Assembly (NCBI RefSeq): GCF_033568475.1
Contig: NC_133121.1
Coordinates: 3,720,001 to 3,784,000, forward strand
Reading direction: 5' to 3'
DNA from: Henckelia pumila
Lineage: Eukaryota; Streptophyta; Magnoliopsida; Lamiales; Gesneriaceae
Length of the DNA: 64,000 nt
This document shows positions 26,123 to 39,378 of this stretch, piece after piece. The position numbers and the translations under genes are program-made. The stretch's first letter is position 1; each line of letters opens with the position of its first letter. The notes beneath the pieces were generated by a model, which did not search any database, had not been told where the DNA came from, and was given only the letters and a program-made list of their open reading frames with translations.

Positions 26123-27836
26123 GTAAGGATGTTCGATGCTTCGATTCAATTCAGATATTATCGTTATCTTTGAATTAATTATCCGAATATTAAAAACCTT
26201 GCCCGAATATAAGCGACGTTGGTAATGATACCACAAATGACTCTCACTAGACTGGATTACTTTGAGAATATAAAATGCAAAAACAAATAACAGCTTCTTT
26301 GGCTTCTTCATCCTCTGCTCATTTTGTACTAGAAAACAAGCTTTTTTTTTTCTTTTTTTTTTTTTGGTTATTTCGTCTTGTATCTTAAGAACGATTTTTT
26401 GGTTGAATAATATAAACAAGCTTTTTATAAAAATATGTTATATATATATATATATAGGGGGCGGGATGCCCCGTTTTGGATCAGAATTCACTAGACATTT
26501 TATTTTATTAATTTTTATATGCACACCTTGTGTGTACTTTACTTCCTTTTTATTTATTTATTTATTTATTTAAGTGCATTTAAAAGCTTTTCCTTTTTTT
26601 AATAATAATAATTAAAGAGAACCACCAATATGAAACATTTTTTCCACGCCACGTGCATGCATGGATGGGGATTGATATGAACGATGCTCCCTTTAATTAT
26701 GGGACACCTCGTCTTTGAGGCACATGGGGTGTAATTCATATGGGTCAACTTTAATATGTCCCACTCCCAACCAATTATCAACAATTTCTCTTTAATTTTA
26801 TTATTATTTATTCACACATAAATTAATTAATTAAGTATACAAAAATTTTAGTAATTAACAATTAAAGAATAACGTTAATGAATGGGATTAAGGGAATCAA
26901 TTATATTGACCCATTCAGAAAGCGTAATAACACCATTGACTCCTGTTTGATGTCTTTGTTGAATATGAAACACACCTCAGATGTTAAATTTTTAATTAAT
27001 TATACTTTCATTTGCATGAATTAAAATTCATAACATGTTGACTGCGTATGAAATATGGAATTTCATTAATTATATAGATTTAAACACTTGTATTTTCAGA
27101 ATTACACAATCTGACAAATGTAATTAATACCAACAAAAACCAATTTTAGCAATATAGAAATATTTACGATATTAAATTGTGATTATTTATGGATTTGTTG
27201 TATCTGGCCAATAATTCCTTATATGATCCAAGGCCAAAAGGGAAACCAGAAAATTTTCCACTCTCATTTACAAATTACGGTAATAAAGTTATCATCCTTT
27301 TCATCTTTATCAAAAATCAACGACTAAACAAATCATATCGTGAAAAGAAATATTAATAAAGGAACCAACTTTGATTTCAAATATAAATTTTCGGTCTGAA
27401 TTCACATCTCTCTGTTTTGCATACAAAATCAAGAAGAGATTTTGCCAAGAAAACAGAGAGATTTTTCTTGCCATTGATGGTTTCCAACATTATATGAAAC
27501 TTGTCCGCAAGAAGAGATTTCTCAAGTTTTCAGGTCAATTTTTCAATCTGATCCCACATTATTTCAACCCATTATGAAATATTTGACAGACTGTAAATTT
27601 ATACGGTCCACAGCCCTTAGAAATGGAAAATACAAAATCCCCCATCAATGCATGAGACAAAAGAGTGACCACAGAAATATATGATTGAAACACCAAAAAT
27701 ATGCAGACCCTTTTGTTTGTTCGTTTGTTTTTCCCATTTTTGAAGGGTATTAGCTAATGGATATGATCCCTGCTGCAGTTTTGGTACGAATTATCGCTGT
27801 CTGATTTCTTAAAAAGCACGAGTTTTGAGGTGGGAA

Positions 27837-30800
27837 ATGGGAACAATGGAGAGTGGAGACGAGGGAATACAAGGCAACGAGGAGAGAATTTACGTGTCTG
27901 TGCGGTTAAGGCCTCTGAATGATAAAGAAATTCTGAGGAATGATGTTTCAGATTGGGAATGCATCAATGATAATACAATTGTTTACAAGAATGCCAATCT
28001 TTCTGCGTCGGAGAGGTTAATGTATCCTTCTGTATATGTATTTGGTAAGAAATTCTGGGCTTGCTATTTTTTTGTTGGTAGTATGCTTGTCAATTTTTTT
28101 AAAAAGAAACTGGGGTCTTTAAATCTTGACAAATCAGTGTGATCTTGGTGGGTCTTAGTTTAGGACTACATACATCATTAGATTTTGTATTTGGATTCTC
28201 TTCCCCGAATTGCCATTTAATCTCCCGTTTTTCTTTTTGTTCAGACAGAGTATTTAGGACTGATTCTGCCACCAGAGATGTATATGACCAAGGAGCCAGG
28301 GATGCTGCTTTATCAGTTCTCAGTGGAATGAACTGTGAGTAAATCTCTATCCTTTTTTGCAACTTTGAAGTTGAGTTTGTTCCTTTTTTGTCCCTTTTGG
28401 ATGTTCGTTTTAAGGATTCTTTAGGCCAAATCATGTAACAAAAAAATTTGTCTGTAGCAAGTGTTTTTGCTTATGGACAAACAAGCAGCGGAAAGACTTT
28501 CACTATGAGTGGAATTACGGAGTATGCGATAGAAGATGTATACGAGTATATACAAAAGGTTTATCTCAAAAGCTACATTATGAATTGTAGTATTGCCAGT
28601 ATATGATCACCGAGCGAATAACATTCTTTGTAATTCTAATGGTTGAGTTGTTTTCAGCATCCCGAGCGAGAATTTGTTTTGAAGTTCTCTGCAATGGAGA
28701 TCTATAATGAATCTGTTAGAGACCTCCTTAGTTTTGACAGCACTCCACTTCGACTTCTGGATGATCCAGAGGTAAGAATTTCTTTTCTGCGAGTTGTAAA
28801 TCCGAGGAAGATTTTTTAAATTCATTGATTTCTTACTTTATGTCCATTTTTGTTTTTGATAGAGGGGAACCATAGTGGAGAAACTCACTGAAGAAATTTT
28901 GAGGGACTGGAATCATGTGATTCAGCTCCTTTCGGTGTGTGAAGGCAAGGAAACAAACACATTTTTTTCCCACATTTGATGGTCCATGTGTTTTGTTTGA
29001 ATCTGGGGGAGGGTTCTATTTATTTATACTTCGTATTTTGGGTTCTGTTATTATTCAAAACTGTGGTAGCAATGTTTCAGTTATTAAAAATCTAAAATCC
29101 TGGTACAAATCTTGTTAAAGTCCGCCTGTACTGACTGTCCAGAGTTATCGATTTTTAGAGTTCTGTCATCTTTGCAGCTCAAAGACGGATTGGAGAGACG
29201 TCCCTTAACGAAACGAGCTCCAGATCTCACCAGATTATTAGACTGGTAATGGAAAGGTTTCATCATATGCCCAGATATTGTGGCAGAAATAAATAGTTAT
29301 GAAGTTTCATTGATGATCAATGTATTGTTTCAGACAGTTGATAGCATCTATCGGGAGTTTTTAGGCAGGGACAATCCGAGCACTCTTACAGCCACTGTGG
29401 TACTTTGTTAATTAAATATCATCATCCTACATCCTATATTTATTTATTTTTATTTTTTTTGAGATGTATATTTATGTTTTTACTAGATGTTGTGTTTGCT
29501 TGTTTTTTTTGTTTTTGTTTTTTAAATTGAAATCAGTATCTCGTCTTTGTGTAGAATTTTGTTGATCTGGCTGGGAGCGAGCGTGCGTCCCAATCGTTAT
29601 CGGCTGGCGCTAGGTTAAAAGAAGGCTGCCACATAAATCGCAGCTTACTGACATTGGGAACTGTAATTCGGAAGCTGAGGTCGGTTAGTTGTATTCACGA
29701 TTTTCCTTCCAAAACTCGGTTTTTAAAACTTCTGTGGCTGGGTGGAACTGCACATACTGTTTTTTGGTCATTTGTTTTACACCTTATTAACAATGGGATA
29801 AGGATCTTTAAGAACTTGATTCTTTAACTAAATTTTCATTTGAATAGATTGAAAAATAAAGCCAAAAACAGAGATGTTCAGTGAACTAATATCTGGAGAG
29901 TAATAATTGCCCCCGTTTTAGTTTGTGACTGACTCGTATCCTTACTACAAACCATAACTTATGTTATAGTGCTAGAAGCTTGGTCGTATACAATCTTAGT
30001 TATATATAAATATGAAATGCATTGTGACAATAGGAAGATTGAGATATTTTTGTAGTACAGTCGGTGTATGTCATTCATGTTGCTTCATAATTAATGCAGC
30101 AAAGGCCGAAATGGGCATATTCCTTATCGAGATTCAAAGTTAACTCGAATACTTCAAATGTCTCTGGGAGGAAATGCTAGAACAGCCATCATCTGTACGA
30201 TGAGCCCAGCACGAAGTCATGTTGAGCAATCAAGAAACACTCTTCTCTTTGCAAGCTGCGCAAAGGAAGTGAGAACCAATGCCCAAGTTAATGTGGTCAT
30301 GTCGGACAAAGCATTAGTAAAGCATTTGCAGAGTGAACTAGCAAGATTGGAGAGTCAACTCAGAAGTCCCCAATCTACGTCCCCATCAAATTATTCAGCA
30401 TTGCTCACTGAGAAAGATTTTCAAATCGAAAAGGTAATGGTACTATATGAAAAATGATGGTTGATGGTGGTTTTTCATATATCTCCCAGGCTGTCAATAG
30501 TAGGCCTCGGTGAAACCTGAATCTTTATTGGAGTTTTCTTTGTTGACACAGCTTGAGAAGGAGATTAAAGAACTTATTCTGCAAAGAGATATAGCTCAAT
30601 CTCAAGTGAGAGATTTGTTACAAATGCTGGGAGATGATGAACGATCAGTGATACGGGTAAACATTCATTGCTTGATCTGTTACTTTCTTTCTGTACTGCT
30701 TATTCGTATTTTTAGTCCTCTCTTCATTTTTCTCTAGGTAGGATTGGGAAACTACCCTCATTTGCGAGTTAAAAAATCACCAGAGGGTGAAATTCAGGAA

Positions 30801-32713
30801 CAGGAGAGTTCCATTTTGGCCGATCCTCACTCCTTGGATGTTGATAACAGAACATTTTCTGATGGACTCAGTAGGACCAGTTCGGAAGATCATTTTGCTA
30901 AAATTCCTTATTTTAACGAGAACTTCGAGAATAATAATGCTGCTCCAAGAATCTTGATTAGCAGTTCAAACTTTAGTGAAGGTGATTCATGCCATGGTTG
31001 GGAGGACATTGAGAAACGAAGTAATTGGGCTTCAGAGGATCTGTGCAGGGAAGTTCGTTGCATCGAGACAGAAAAATCGAGTGGCGTAGGGTCTGTGAAA
31101 TCCAGTAACTTACATTCAGAAGAAAACAACGGATTCCCTGAAGTAATACTGTCTGTAACTGGAGACAGGGATGAATCAAAATCTCCATCCCCGCATTTGG
31201 CTAGAGATCAAGAAATTATGTCTCCTCCATTGAAGGGTGATAATGATTTAAAAGCAGATGAAGGGTTTCGATCTATACCCATGAAGAGGAAACAAGAAAA
31301 GATTTCTGCATCATTGAACGACATCCGAGATTCAATACCACCAATGTTCAAGAAAGGGAGTGAAGTCGGATCTATTCATTTTCTTGACATGGCATCTCTT
31401 GAAAAGCTATCTTTAACTCGTGAGCTTGCTACAGATTCATCGGTCTCTAGAACCATGAAATTGGTTAGAAGTAGAAGCTGCACAGCAAGCATGGTTACCA
31501 CTGATTCAAATTCACCTTGGTTCAAGATTGTGGACTACAATGGGAATACACCATCAATGGGATCAGAAAGAGAAAAGGAGAGTTTCGAAATGAAAATGTC
31601 TCCAATGAATTTTAATTCCAACATGGAAATGTTGTCAACAAAAGATTCTCATTGTTCTCCAGAAAATACTTTTGATATTGAGATTGATGCACCATATATG
31701 GAGTTTTCGACTGCTGAGGATGTCATCTGCTGTTCTGCTGACACAAGTGAAAAGACTGAGCTTCCAACTGTAAAGGAGAGTGTCGCAGATCCAGTGAGTC
31801 AACATTTTTGTCAAAAGGATATTCTGACTGATTACATTCTTTTTTGAAGTATATCTTATCAAGCATATGCAGATTTATTTTATCTGCATATACATAACAA
31901 CGAAAATGAATTAATTACATACACAAAATTTATGGAAACTTGGGTTGGTTTCTCTTTGTAACTCTTATAAATCAGCATCTATATTGCATGCAGGCTGATA
32001 GCGAGACGGAACCAAAGGTCAATCAGTCTTCAAAGAAGGATGTCAAGGACGTTGGTTTAGATCCAATGGAAGAAGAATTCAAAGGTCTTTCAAGTTGGCC
32101 AACCGAATTCAAAAGGCTCCAAAGAGAAATAATCGAACTTTGGCGTGACTGCAATGTCTCACTTGTACACAGAACTTACTTCTTCTTACTTTTTCAAGGC
32201 GACCCTTTAGACGCTATTTACATGGAGGTAGAGATGAGAAGAATGAAATTCTTGAAGGAGAAATTCTCTCGGGGAGAGAAAACCATAGTGAATGGTCGAT
32301 GTTTAACACTTGCTTCAAGGTAAGATTTTCGAGCCTATGTCAATGGCTAATTACTCACTGAAGTTGGTTATTCTTTTAACTTTTTATGTAATATCAGCTC
32401 AAAGGACCTTAGCCAAGAGAGACGTAAGCTGAGCAAGCAGATGGAGAAAAAGCTTTCAGAACAAGAAAGAGAAATGCTCTTCCTCAAGTGGGGAATTGGG
32501 ATCAATACCAAACTCAGAAAGCTACAGTTAGCTCATCGACTGTGGTGGAGTACCGATATTAATCACATATATGATAGTGCATTGCTTGTTGCTAGGCTGG
32601 TTGGTCTTATCGAATCGGGGCACGCTCCCAAGGAGATGTTTGGGCTTAACTTTACACCTCGAAGAACAGAAAGAACGTATACTTTCAAGCGTAGCTTGAT
32701 CTCTCTCTTCTGA
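27837..32713 (+). CDS. Kinesin-7 motor protein with C-terminal DUF3490
   Basis: This is a plus-end-directed microtubule motor of the plant KIN-7 (NACK-related) group. Thirteen coding exons join in phase: 27837-28044, 28245-28334, 28458-28558, 28658-28771, 28863-28944, 29178-29245, 29334-29399, 29555-29679, 30100-30433, 30552-30656, 30738-31793, 31994-32319 and 32398-32713. They encode 996 residues. The N-terminal motor (about residues 18-342) shows RLRPLNDKE, the P-loop GQTSSGKT, switch I NETSSRSH, switch II DLAGSE and [15 protein letters not shown] coiled-coil neck follows ([19 protein letters not shown]). A long Ser-rich middle is encoded almost entirely by exon 11, and the C-terminal domain has [20 protein letters not shown], the signature of NACK-type kinesins. 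The middle differs from NACK1/HIK, so a sister KIN-7 clade is more likely. The intron after 28944 begins GC rather than GT. The ATG at 27846 is an alternative start. Confidence 0.92.
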
Positions 32714-34085
32714 TTGTTAAACCGATATGTATGACTGGGTAGATTTTGGCGGTGTCGATTATAGGGTGACATCATATATTTCATGTGACTAGAAGGTTTG
32801 TTGCAATGTAAAGTTAGTTTCAAGAAAATTTCTTATACTGTGTATATATTGATTCACATCCTTTGGTGCTGTTATTGTAAGAGTTATTTCTATGTGTAGA
32901 TATAAGTCAGGTTATCCTTGCAATAAATCTTACTTTTATTGACCAGTGTGTTGCGATGAATCTGAGTCTTTTGATCACTAAAGTTCACATAATTATAATT
33001 TATGGTAAAAAAAGATAGGATGCAGAGAGGAGCAAGCAAGTTTTTATTTAATTACTTTAGTAGTGAATTAGGATGCAAATCAAAGTTAATTAGATTATTT
33101 TGTAAAAGTTTAATATCATTGTGTTACTTCTGATTTCTGAGTAATTTATTTAATAAATAATGAAATTAATTAATATTTTATGATTTTTTAATTAATCGAA
33201 ATATGCATGAAAATAAATATTACTTAATACTTATTCTGTCCCGATTATATAGTCCTACTTTTTTCACACAGATTAAAAAAAATCATTGGAAAAATAAATT
33301 TTATACAAACTTCCTATTTATCCATATTTAATATATTTAAAAATGATTGCACAATTTTTAAGGTGTAGTTAATAGAAGCATATTAATAAAAGAGTGTAAA
33401 AATAAATTACTAAATATGATATATGACTATATATTTGAGACAAATAAAAAAAGAAACATAGACTATATAATTGGGACGGAGGGAGTATCTAAAATATAAT
33501 AAAAATGATTAAAAAACAAAATATGATCTACTTATAAAAATGGTAATTGCATAAATAATATATTATTGAATTCTTATTAGTTTAAATAAATTAATTATTT
33601 ATTTTAATCGAATCAATTATATGAAGTTATTGATTATGTATCAATAGTTATGAAGTTATATCAATATTTTATAGAGTAAATAATATATATGTATGTTTAC
33701 TATTTTTTACTATTTTATTAAGTATGTGCAGTCTATTTTAACGGTTTTTAGTGCCATGCTATGTTTTCTTCAATTTTTTCTTTTCGTAACCCTCCACACA
33801 CACGGAAAATTCGATCATAGCCAAGGGGTAATACCCCATAAGTGGTGTGAAATTATTTATCGCATGTTTTTTCTCACTTGCTTGCATCATTTATTATTTT
33901 ATCATATCTCTTTCCATTAATTTAAAATTGAATTTCATTCATAACTAATCTTCTTTTATATTTGAAAATAAATAAATAAACAAGTACTCTAAAAATAACA
34001 AATTAATTGGTTTAAAAAAATAACAAATTATTCAATATACAAAACATTATATTTCAATATAATATTTTCCGTACGCCGTCGCTGG
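32714..34085. other. Intergenic stretch between kinesin and ELP4
   Basis: The first 200-250 bp are probably kinesin 3' UTR. The remainder is AT-rich and holds a Stowaway-type MITE, listed separately. No gene was recognised. Confidence 0.5.
33230..33485. mobile_element. Stowaway-type MITE (Tc1/mariner)
   Basis: A 256-bp element. Its right end GGGACGGAGGGAG followed by TA is the classic Stowaway terminus. The left end, TA then CTTATTCTGTCCCGATTATATAG, is its diverged inverse, and GACTATATAATTGGGAC mirrors it on the right. TA dinucleotides flank both sides. Confidence 0.85.
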
Positions 34086-34094
34086 TATATATAA
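34086..34094 (+). promoter_or_regulatory. Possible TATA box of the ELP4 gene
   Basis: TATATATAA stands about 50 bp before a purine-rich leader and roughly 1.2 kb before the ELP4 ATG. The leader contains at least one intron, whose 3' splice site is probably TTGTAG at 35256-35261. The assignment depends on position only. Confidence 0.4.
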
Positions 34095-35297
34095 CCCTTG
34101 TTACCCGCTTCAATTAAATAAACAAAGAAAGAAAATTAGAGGGCTCCCCCGCCGCTGTTTCTTCTCGAGCAGCCCAACCAAAAATCTTGCCTTGAAAATC
34201 CTGTCGTCTTGCTGACAGTGAACAGGTTCTACGAAGGAAATAGGTTTTGCTTTCTCATGTTCGTTACCTTATACTCTGGATTTGTCAACTGCTTCTAACA
34301 AGACTTCTTCTGCTGACGGAAAAATTGGGTACCTTTCTTTCTGTAGTAGCTAGTAGAAACTCGAAAGATATTGGGCAGATGCCCTTTTGTTTTATGATTA
34401 TGGGGGAGCTGCAGAATCACTTGAAATGGCATAAATCCACGAGAGGCGTAATTACAAGTTAAATATAATTTGAATGAGACGAAACTGTCGTCATTTGCTT
34501 GTCATCTGAGTTTCTTTTCGGGGTTATGGGTGAAAGAGACTTCTTTTTATTCCGTTTCTCTTGTTTTCTTTGTGATTTTTGCAATTTGTTTTGAATAAAT
34601 GGTATAGGAATGTTAGTTGCATTCTTGTGTTAGATAAATTTAATTTTAAGAATTCTTATAAATCCTAAAAAAAAAAGAATTATTATTAAACAAAAAAATA
34701 ATATTAATAATGCCTTGCTTTTATCGGTGGGATGTTAATTTTGTTGAATGTTGGTGATATCTATGCTTATCCACTTGCATTGCCTAGATGCAAGATGCAC
34801 TTTTATGAATATTTTAAATCATGCATCATTATGCTACTAAATCTGAATGGTGGAAGTTTTTGATATGATAGCAATGTGCAGATGGCACGTTTTTGGGTTG
34901 ACAAGAGCCATTCTTGTCCAATGCCCTGAGATCTATTTAATATACCCTACTGGATTTTGGATCTATATGTTGGATTCTTAAGCTATCAAATTTTGGAGCT
35001 TACACCAAAATGATTTACCTTCATCTGCATGTTGGTTGATGCGGACATGTGTGATTATCTTACCGTGAACTTAGTATATTACATACATTTGTTTGGTGAA
35101 ATGTCCCAGTGATGTAGCTCCACTAAGTACCCATGATTAACAGTTAATTGAACTTGTTTTGCAGAATGATTATACGATGTCTGTGTCCTATTATTGTCTT
35201 CGTGAATGTATTTGATAATGTTGAGCGCTTACTTAGGTTCTTTACCCGTGTTTGGTTGTAGGTCCTGAGTGAAGTGATAACGGTTTTTTGAATATCT

Positions 35298-38200
35298 ATG
35301 GCTGCTGACAAGCCTCGGAGTGGAAGTTTTTCGCGCAATTTTTCTCCGGCATCCAGTGGAATCTCGCACATTCCTGGGATTAAGCATGGTCCCAATGGGA
35401 CTATGTTTCTCTCGTCTGGCATTTCAGACTTGGACAGTAATTTTCCATGAACTTGTACTCCAGTACTTGTGGCATTTGACGTTATTCTTTTGATACTATG
35501 ACTATCACAACTTTTTGTTTTTTGTAGAGATTTTGGGAGGTGGGTTTACAGTGGGAAGTCTTGTGATGATTATGGAAGATACAGAGGCACCACATCATAT
35601 GTTATTGTTGAGAAATTTTATGTCTCAAGGGCTTGTTCATCACCAGCCTCTTATTTATGCTAGCCCCTCAAAAGATCCGAGAGGTTTTCTTGGCACTTTG
35701 CCTAGCCCGATGGCTCCCAGGGATGATAAGTCTCATTTCCATGTCACTGACCAGGTACCCATCCCATTCATTTTCTGTACGCTTGAATATGGCTTCATAC
35801 AAGAAATACGCTATTTTTGCGCAATTCACTCTCAAGTTTTATTTTCACATTCCGACCTGTATTAGGATATTTTATACGCTTTGCACCCTTTTTACCAATT
35901 TCCATGGAATTTCAATTCCAACTACCATTGTAAGGAAGTTCCATCAATTTATTACGAAATAGTAGATGCTAGTTTTAATGTCAAACTAGGGGAGTAGATG
36001 AATAAAGTGAAATTGCAAAACCTTAAAATTTATAATATGAACCGCTAAAACAAAAAAAAAATCTGAAATTTTCAATCAATTTGTGGGTTTCAAATTCTGA
36101 TATGTTTAAATGATTGCATACATATTTTGAGGATTAGATTGAACCGAGTTTACTTGCAATTATTCTATTATATGGTTGGATTTTTACCTAATATAAAGAA
36201 CACTAGACATAAAATCTAAAACTCTGAAAAACATTCCAGTTAAAAGTGAAATCAAATGCAATATACCGTTTGATTTGGTTTGACTACATTTATTTCCAGT
36301 TCGCTTTCAATTTGAAAGAATGAAACACCAAATCAACTTCTGTAGAATATTATGCATCAAGGTACTTTCAATGGAAATGCAGATACCAAAATCAACTTCT
36401 GTGGAATATTATGCATCGAGATATTTTCGATGAAATTAACAAAATTAGGCATGAGTAAATTGTCATACTCCCCTAAAAGGCGGCAACAATCTGAGATTTT
36501 AATTAAAGAATTGCCGTAAATTGGTACATGTATAGAGCATATCCTATTTTAAGGGTGAAATCGTAAGAAAGATAATTTAATGGTGCATTATCCAATGTGC
36601 CATATTTTTTGTCTTCAGATTGCCAAAATAAAAAACCCTGAAAGTTGGTGCACTTGCTTTGCTAACGAAGAGTTTGTGATTTCGATCTGAAAATTTGTAT
36701 GTTATCTGAATACAGGAAAGGGGGTTGAGAATTGCATGGCAATATAAAAAGTATTTTGGAGAACAGAATTCAGAGCCCCAGAGAGGTAAAATAGAAATTC
36801 TGAATTCCATTTTTTGGTCGTGGTTTCTTTTCTCCCTCAATTGTGTGATGTTTCCTCTGTCAAAATGTGACGATCTTTGTCATTTTCATCATTAGTTTTT
36901 ATTTAATACTTTATTTCTCTTATATGATCTCTGCAGTTTGTGATGTGTTTATGATGACCGTTATTTTTGGTTGTAGAAGAGAGATGGAAAGATCATTGCA
37001 TTCTGAAATTTTACTGATTTATAGCTATAGGAAGAGTTGTCTAATGCACTGAATATAACCAATTAAAAATGTATCTTAGTGAGATAGCGGGCAAGAAAGA
37101 GAGAGAGTGAACTGGTAAATCTTAATAAAGAAGCTGCTTATTGTTTTACCTTCATAATATCTATAGGCAGGAGTATAATTGTTCTTTTGTACCTAATAAT
37201 GTCATATGTGACTTGTGTGCAGATGGAAAGTCTGAGTACTGCAGTGACTTTGATTTGCGGAAGCCCTTAGAGAGACACTTCTTTACTGGGAAACACGTTG
37301 ATAGTGTTAGCCTTAACAATACTTCTGATCTTGCTGCATTCATCAAACATTGTTCAAGTTTCTTGTCTCGAACTCCTCAGAGGTACTATTTTGCATTACT
37401 GTTCTTATGCATTAGACGTTGTTAATATTTATGAACTAATGTGGAGCGTGACTAGATGAATGTCATTTCTTTAGCTTGGTTCTGGCGGAATAAATTGAGA
37501 ACCTTCCTATTTCTAGTTTTTAACGGGTTTTGGCATCAACGCCAAAACTTTAATTAATTCTGGTTTTGTGTTTTCACTTGGAAACAGTATGGGAGGACGT
37601 GTTGCCATTCAGTCATTGTGCTCACCGCAATGTGACTTCTTTAGTAAGGTCAGTGTCTAGCTTGTTTTGAATTAAAGATTACTACAAGTTTGGTTCAACT
37701 ACGAAGCATTCAACATTTCCATACAACACCTAGATAGCTTATTTACTACAGGTGCTTTATTATATTAAAACCAAAATTTCATATTTTAAGGATTCATGCA
37801 CTTATCTTTTAGGAATGGGACATGCTTTCTTTTATCAGATCTCTGAAAACTGTGGTACGGTTGTCAAATGCAGTAGCAGTTGTAACCTTTCCGCCCTCTC
37901 TTGTTTCATCAACATTCTCAAAAAGGCTCCAGCATTTGGCTGACACGTTAGTTTCAGTCAAGGCAATTCCAGGTGCCTGTTCTTGTTATCTTCTATTCAT
38001 GCAATAAAGATTTAGCCAAATCACAAGCTAAAAGTGTTTCATATCTGCTGTTGCATCAGACGAGGACAAAGAACTGGCTAAACTTTTGACAGGGTATCAA
38101 GATATGGTTGGCCTTCTGAGTGTGCACAAAGTTGCACGTATTAATACTCAGGTATACATGGTTTGCTATGACCTTTTGTTGACGCTGTCTGGCACTTCTT

Positions 38201-38592
38201 CACTTAATTATCACACCACATTTAAAAGGGAAGATATAATCAACTTTTGTTTGTTTTGGTTCCTTAGAGTTTCCATGTTTATATGGCTTGAATATATCCT
38301 TGAGGTTTCTTGCTGCATTATGATTTATGAAAAGGCTGCTGTTAAAATCTTGTCAGTGTGACTTTAGTTATAAATTTGCAATCAAAGTCTCACTTGTGTT
38401 AAATATATTATTTAAACACAGGTTCCTGCAAATCTAGAGGCAACCACGTTCTCCATGAAATTGCAGAAGCGAAGATCCTTGGTTTTAGAATGCCTAAATC
38501 AAGCTCCTGTAGACGGTTCCAGTGGAACTTCATATGCTTCATCTGGTGGCTGTTCTTCTGTATCTTCTAAGACAGGCGTGCTCGACTTTTAG
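35298..38592 (+). CDS. ELP4: Elongator complex subunit 4 (ELP4/ELO1)
   Basis: This is the Elp4 subunit of Elongator, a RecA-like ring component (Elp4-Elp5-Elp6) that supports tRNA wobble-uridine modification; in Arabidopsis it is ELONGATA1. Eight coding exons, 35298-35436, 35528-35754, 36716-36785, 37223-37382, 37588-37648, 37813-37972, 38060-38151 and 38422-38592, join in phase into 359 residues, the usual length. Visible blocks are SFSRN, the RecA-like [89 protein letters not shown], and the C-terminus [17 protein letters not shown] ... VLDF. As in other Elp4 proteins, the P-loop is degenerate. The start is the only ATG in frame after a plausible leader 3' splice site. Intron 2 (961 bp) contains a small tandem duplication near 36331-36440. 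Confidence 0.95.
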
Positions 38593-39378
38593 CCAATATG
38601 CTCGAGGGTTTATTTTATGGTCGAGGAATTCAACTTCTTGATTGAGCTCGTGTAAATGGCTTGCTTTGCTTCCATTGTAATCATTTGTCAGCAAAAATAC
38701 CATGTGGAAGAAAATAAGAGAGGCTGAAAATTTGAAACTAATTAATAGTCGCCGATGCAGTAATTTTTTAAAACAACAGTAGTTACTCTTGAATGAATTA
38801 CAAATAAATCCTTGTGGTCTTCATCGAGGTTCACCTTCGTAAGGTACTTTTGTCTGGATGCTAAAGAGTCGTTTCTCACTAGTTTGAATCTAATGGGTAT
38901 CTGATACCATATACACCAATTCGAATCCAAACATGAAAATAAAAAATCCCATTTTAATATTATTAGTTTACATAACTATTGACTTGGTTCATGTAAATTG
39001 ATTGGAGGAGATTTGATTATAAAGCAACATATAATTTTTTTTTTATGTTCGTCGTTTCTGCAACTGGAGGACATTGAACATTGAACATTTCACATGTCGT
39101 GTACGGTGTGTGTCTTCCTCTGCCACTGTCTGCTATGAGATAGTAGACATGTGATTAGTCTATTCTATGATATAGTAGACATGTGATTGGTGTGCCATTG
39201 GTACTTTGTATCTATCTATCTATGTAAAATCTTGCCAATTGAAAACTTTATTGAGCAGATAATTTCCCAGTGTTTCTGGAATTTGAAAGAGGGAGTCCCA
39301 AGATTAGAACTTGGCATTACACACATGACACACCCCTCTCATCCTCCCCATATGTAAATATTAACAAAATCTTGAATG
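38593..39378. other. Convergent 3' region between ELP4 and DXS
   Basis: This 786-bp gap between two stop codons facing each other holds both 3' UTRs. It also has a small tandem duplication (ATAGTAGACATGTGATT, twice, about 39140-39190) and a short TATC run. No gene was recognised. Confidence 0.5.

Larger units (their letters stand above)
23984..27836. other. Intergenic stretch between CPP1 and kinesin
   Basis: No gene was recognised in these 3.8 kb. The sequence is very AT-rich and contains an (AAT)n tract, a (TTTTAA)n tract and one hAT-like palindromic element, listed separately. The last several hundred bases must include the kinesin promoter. Confidence 0.45.
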
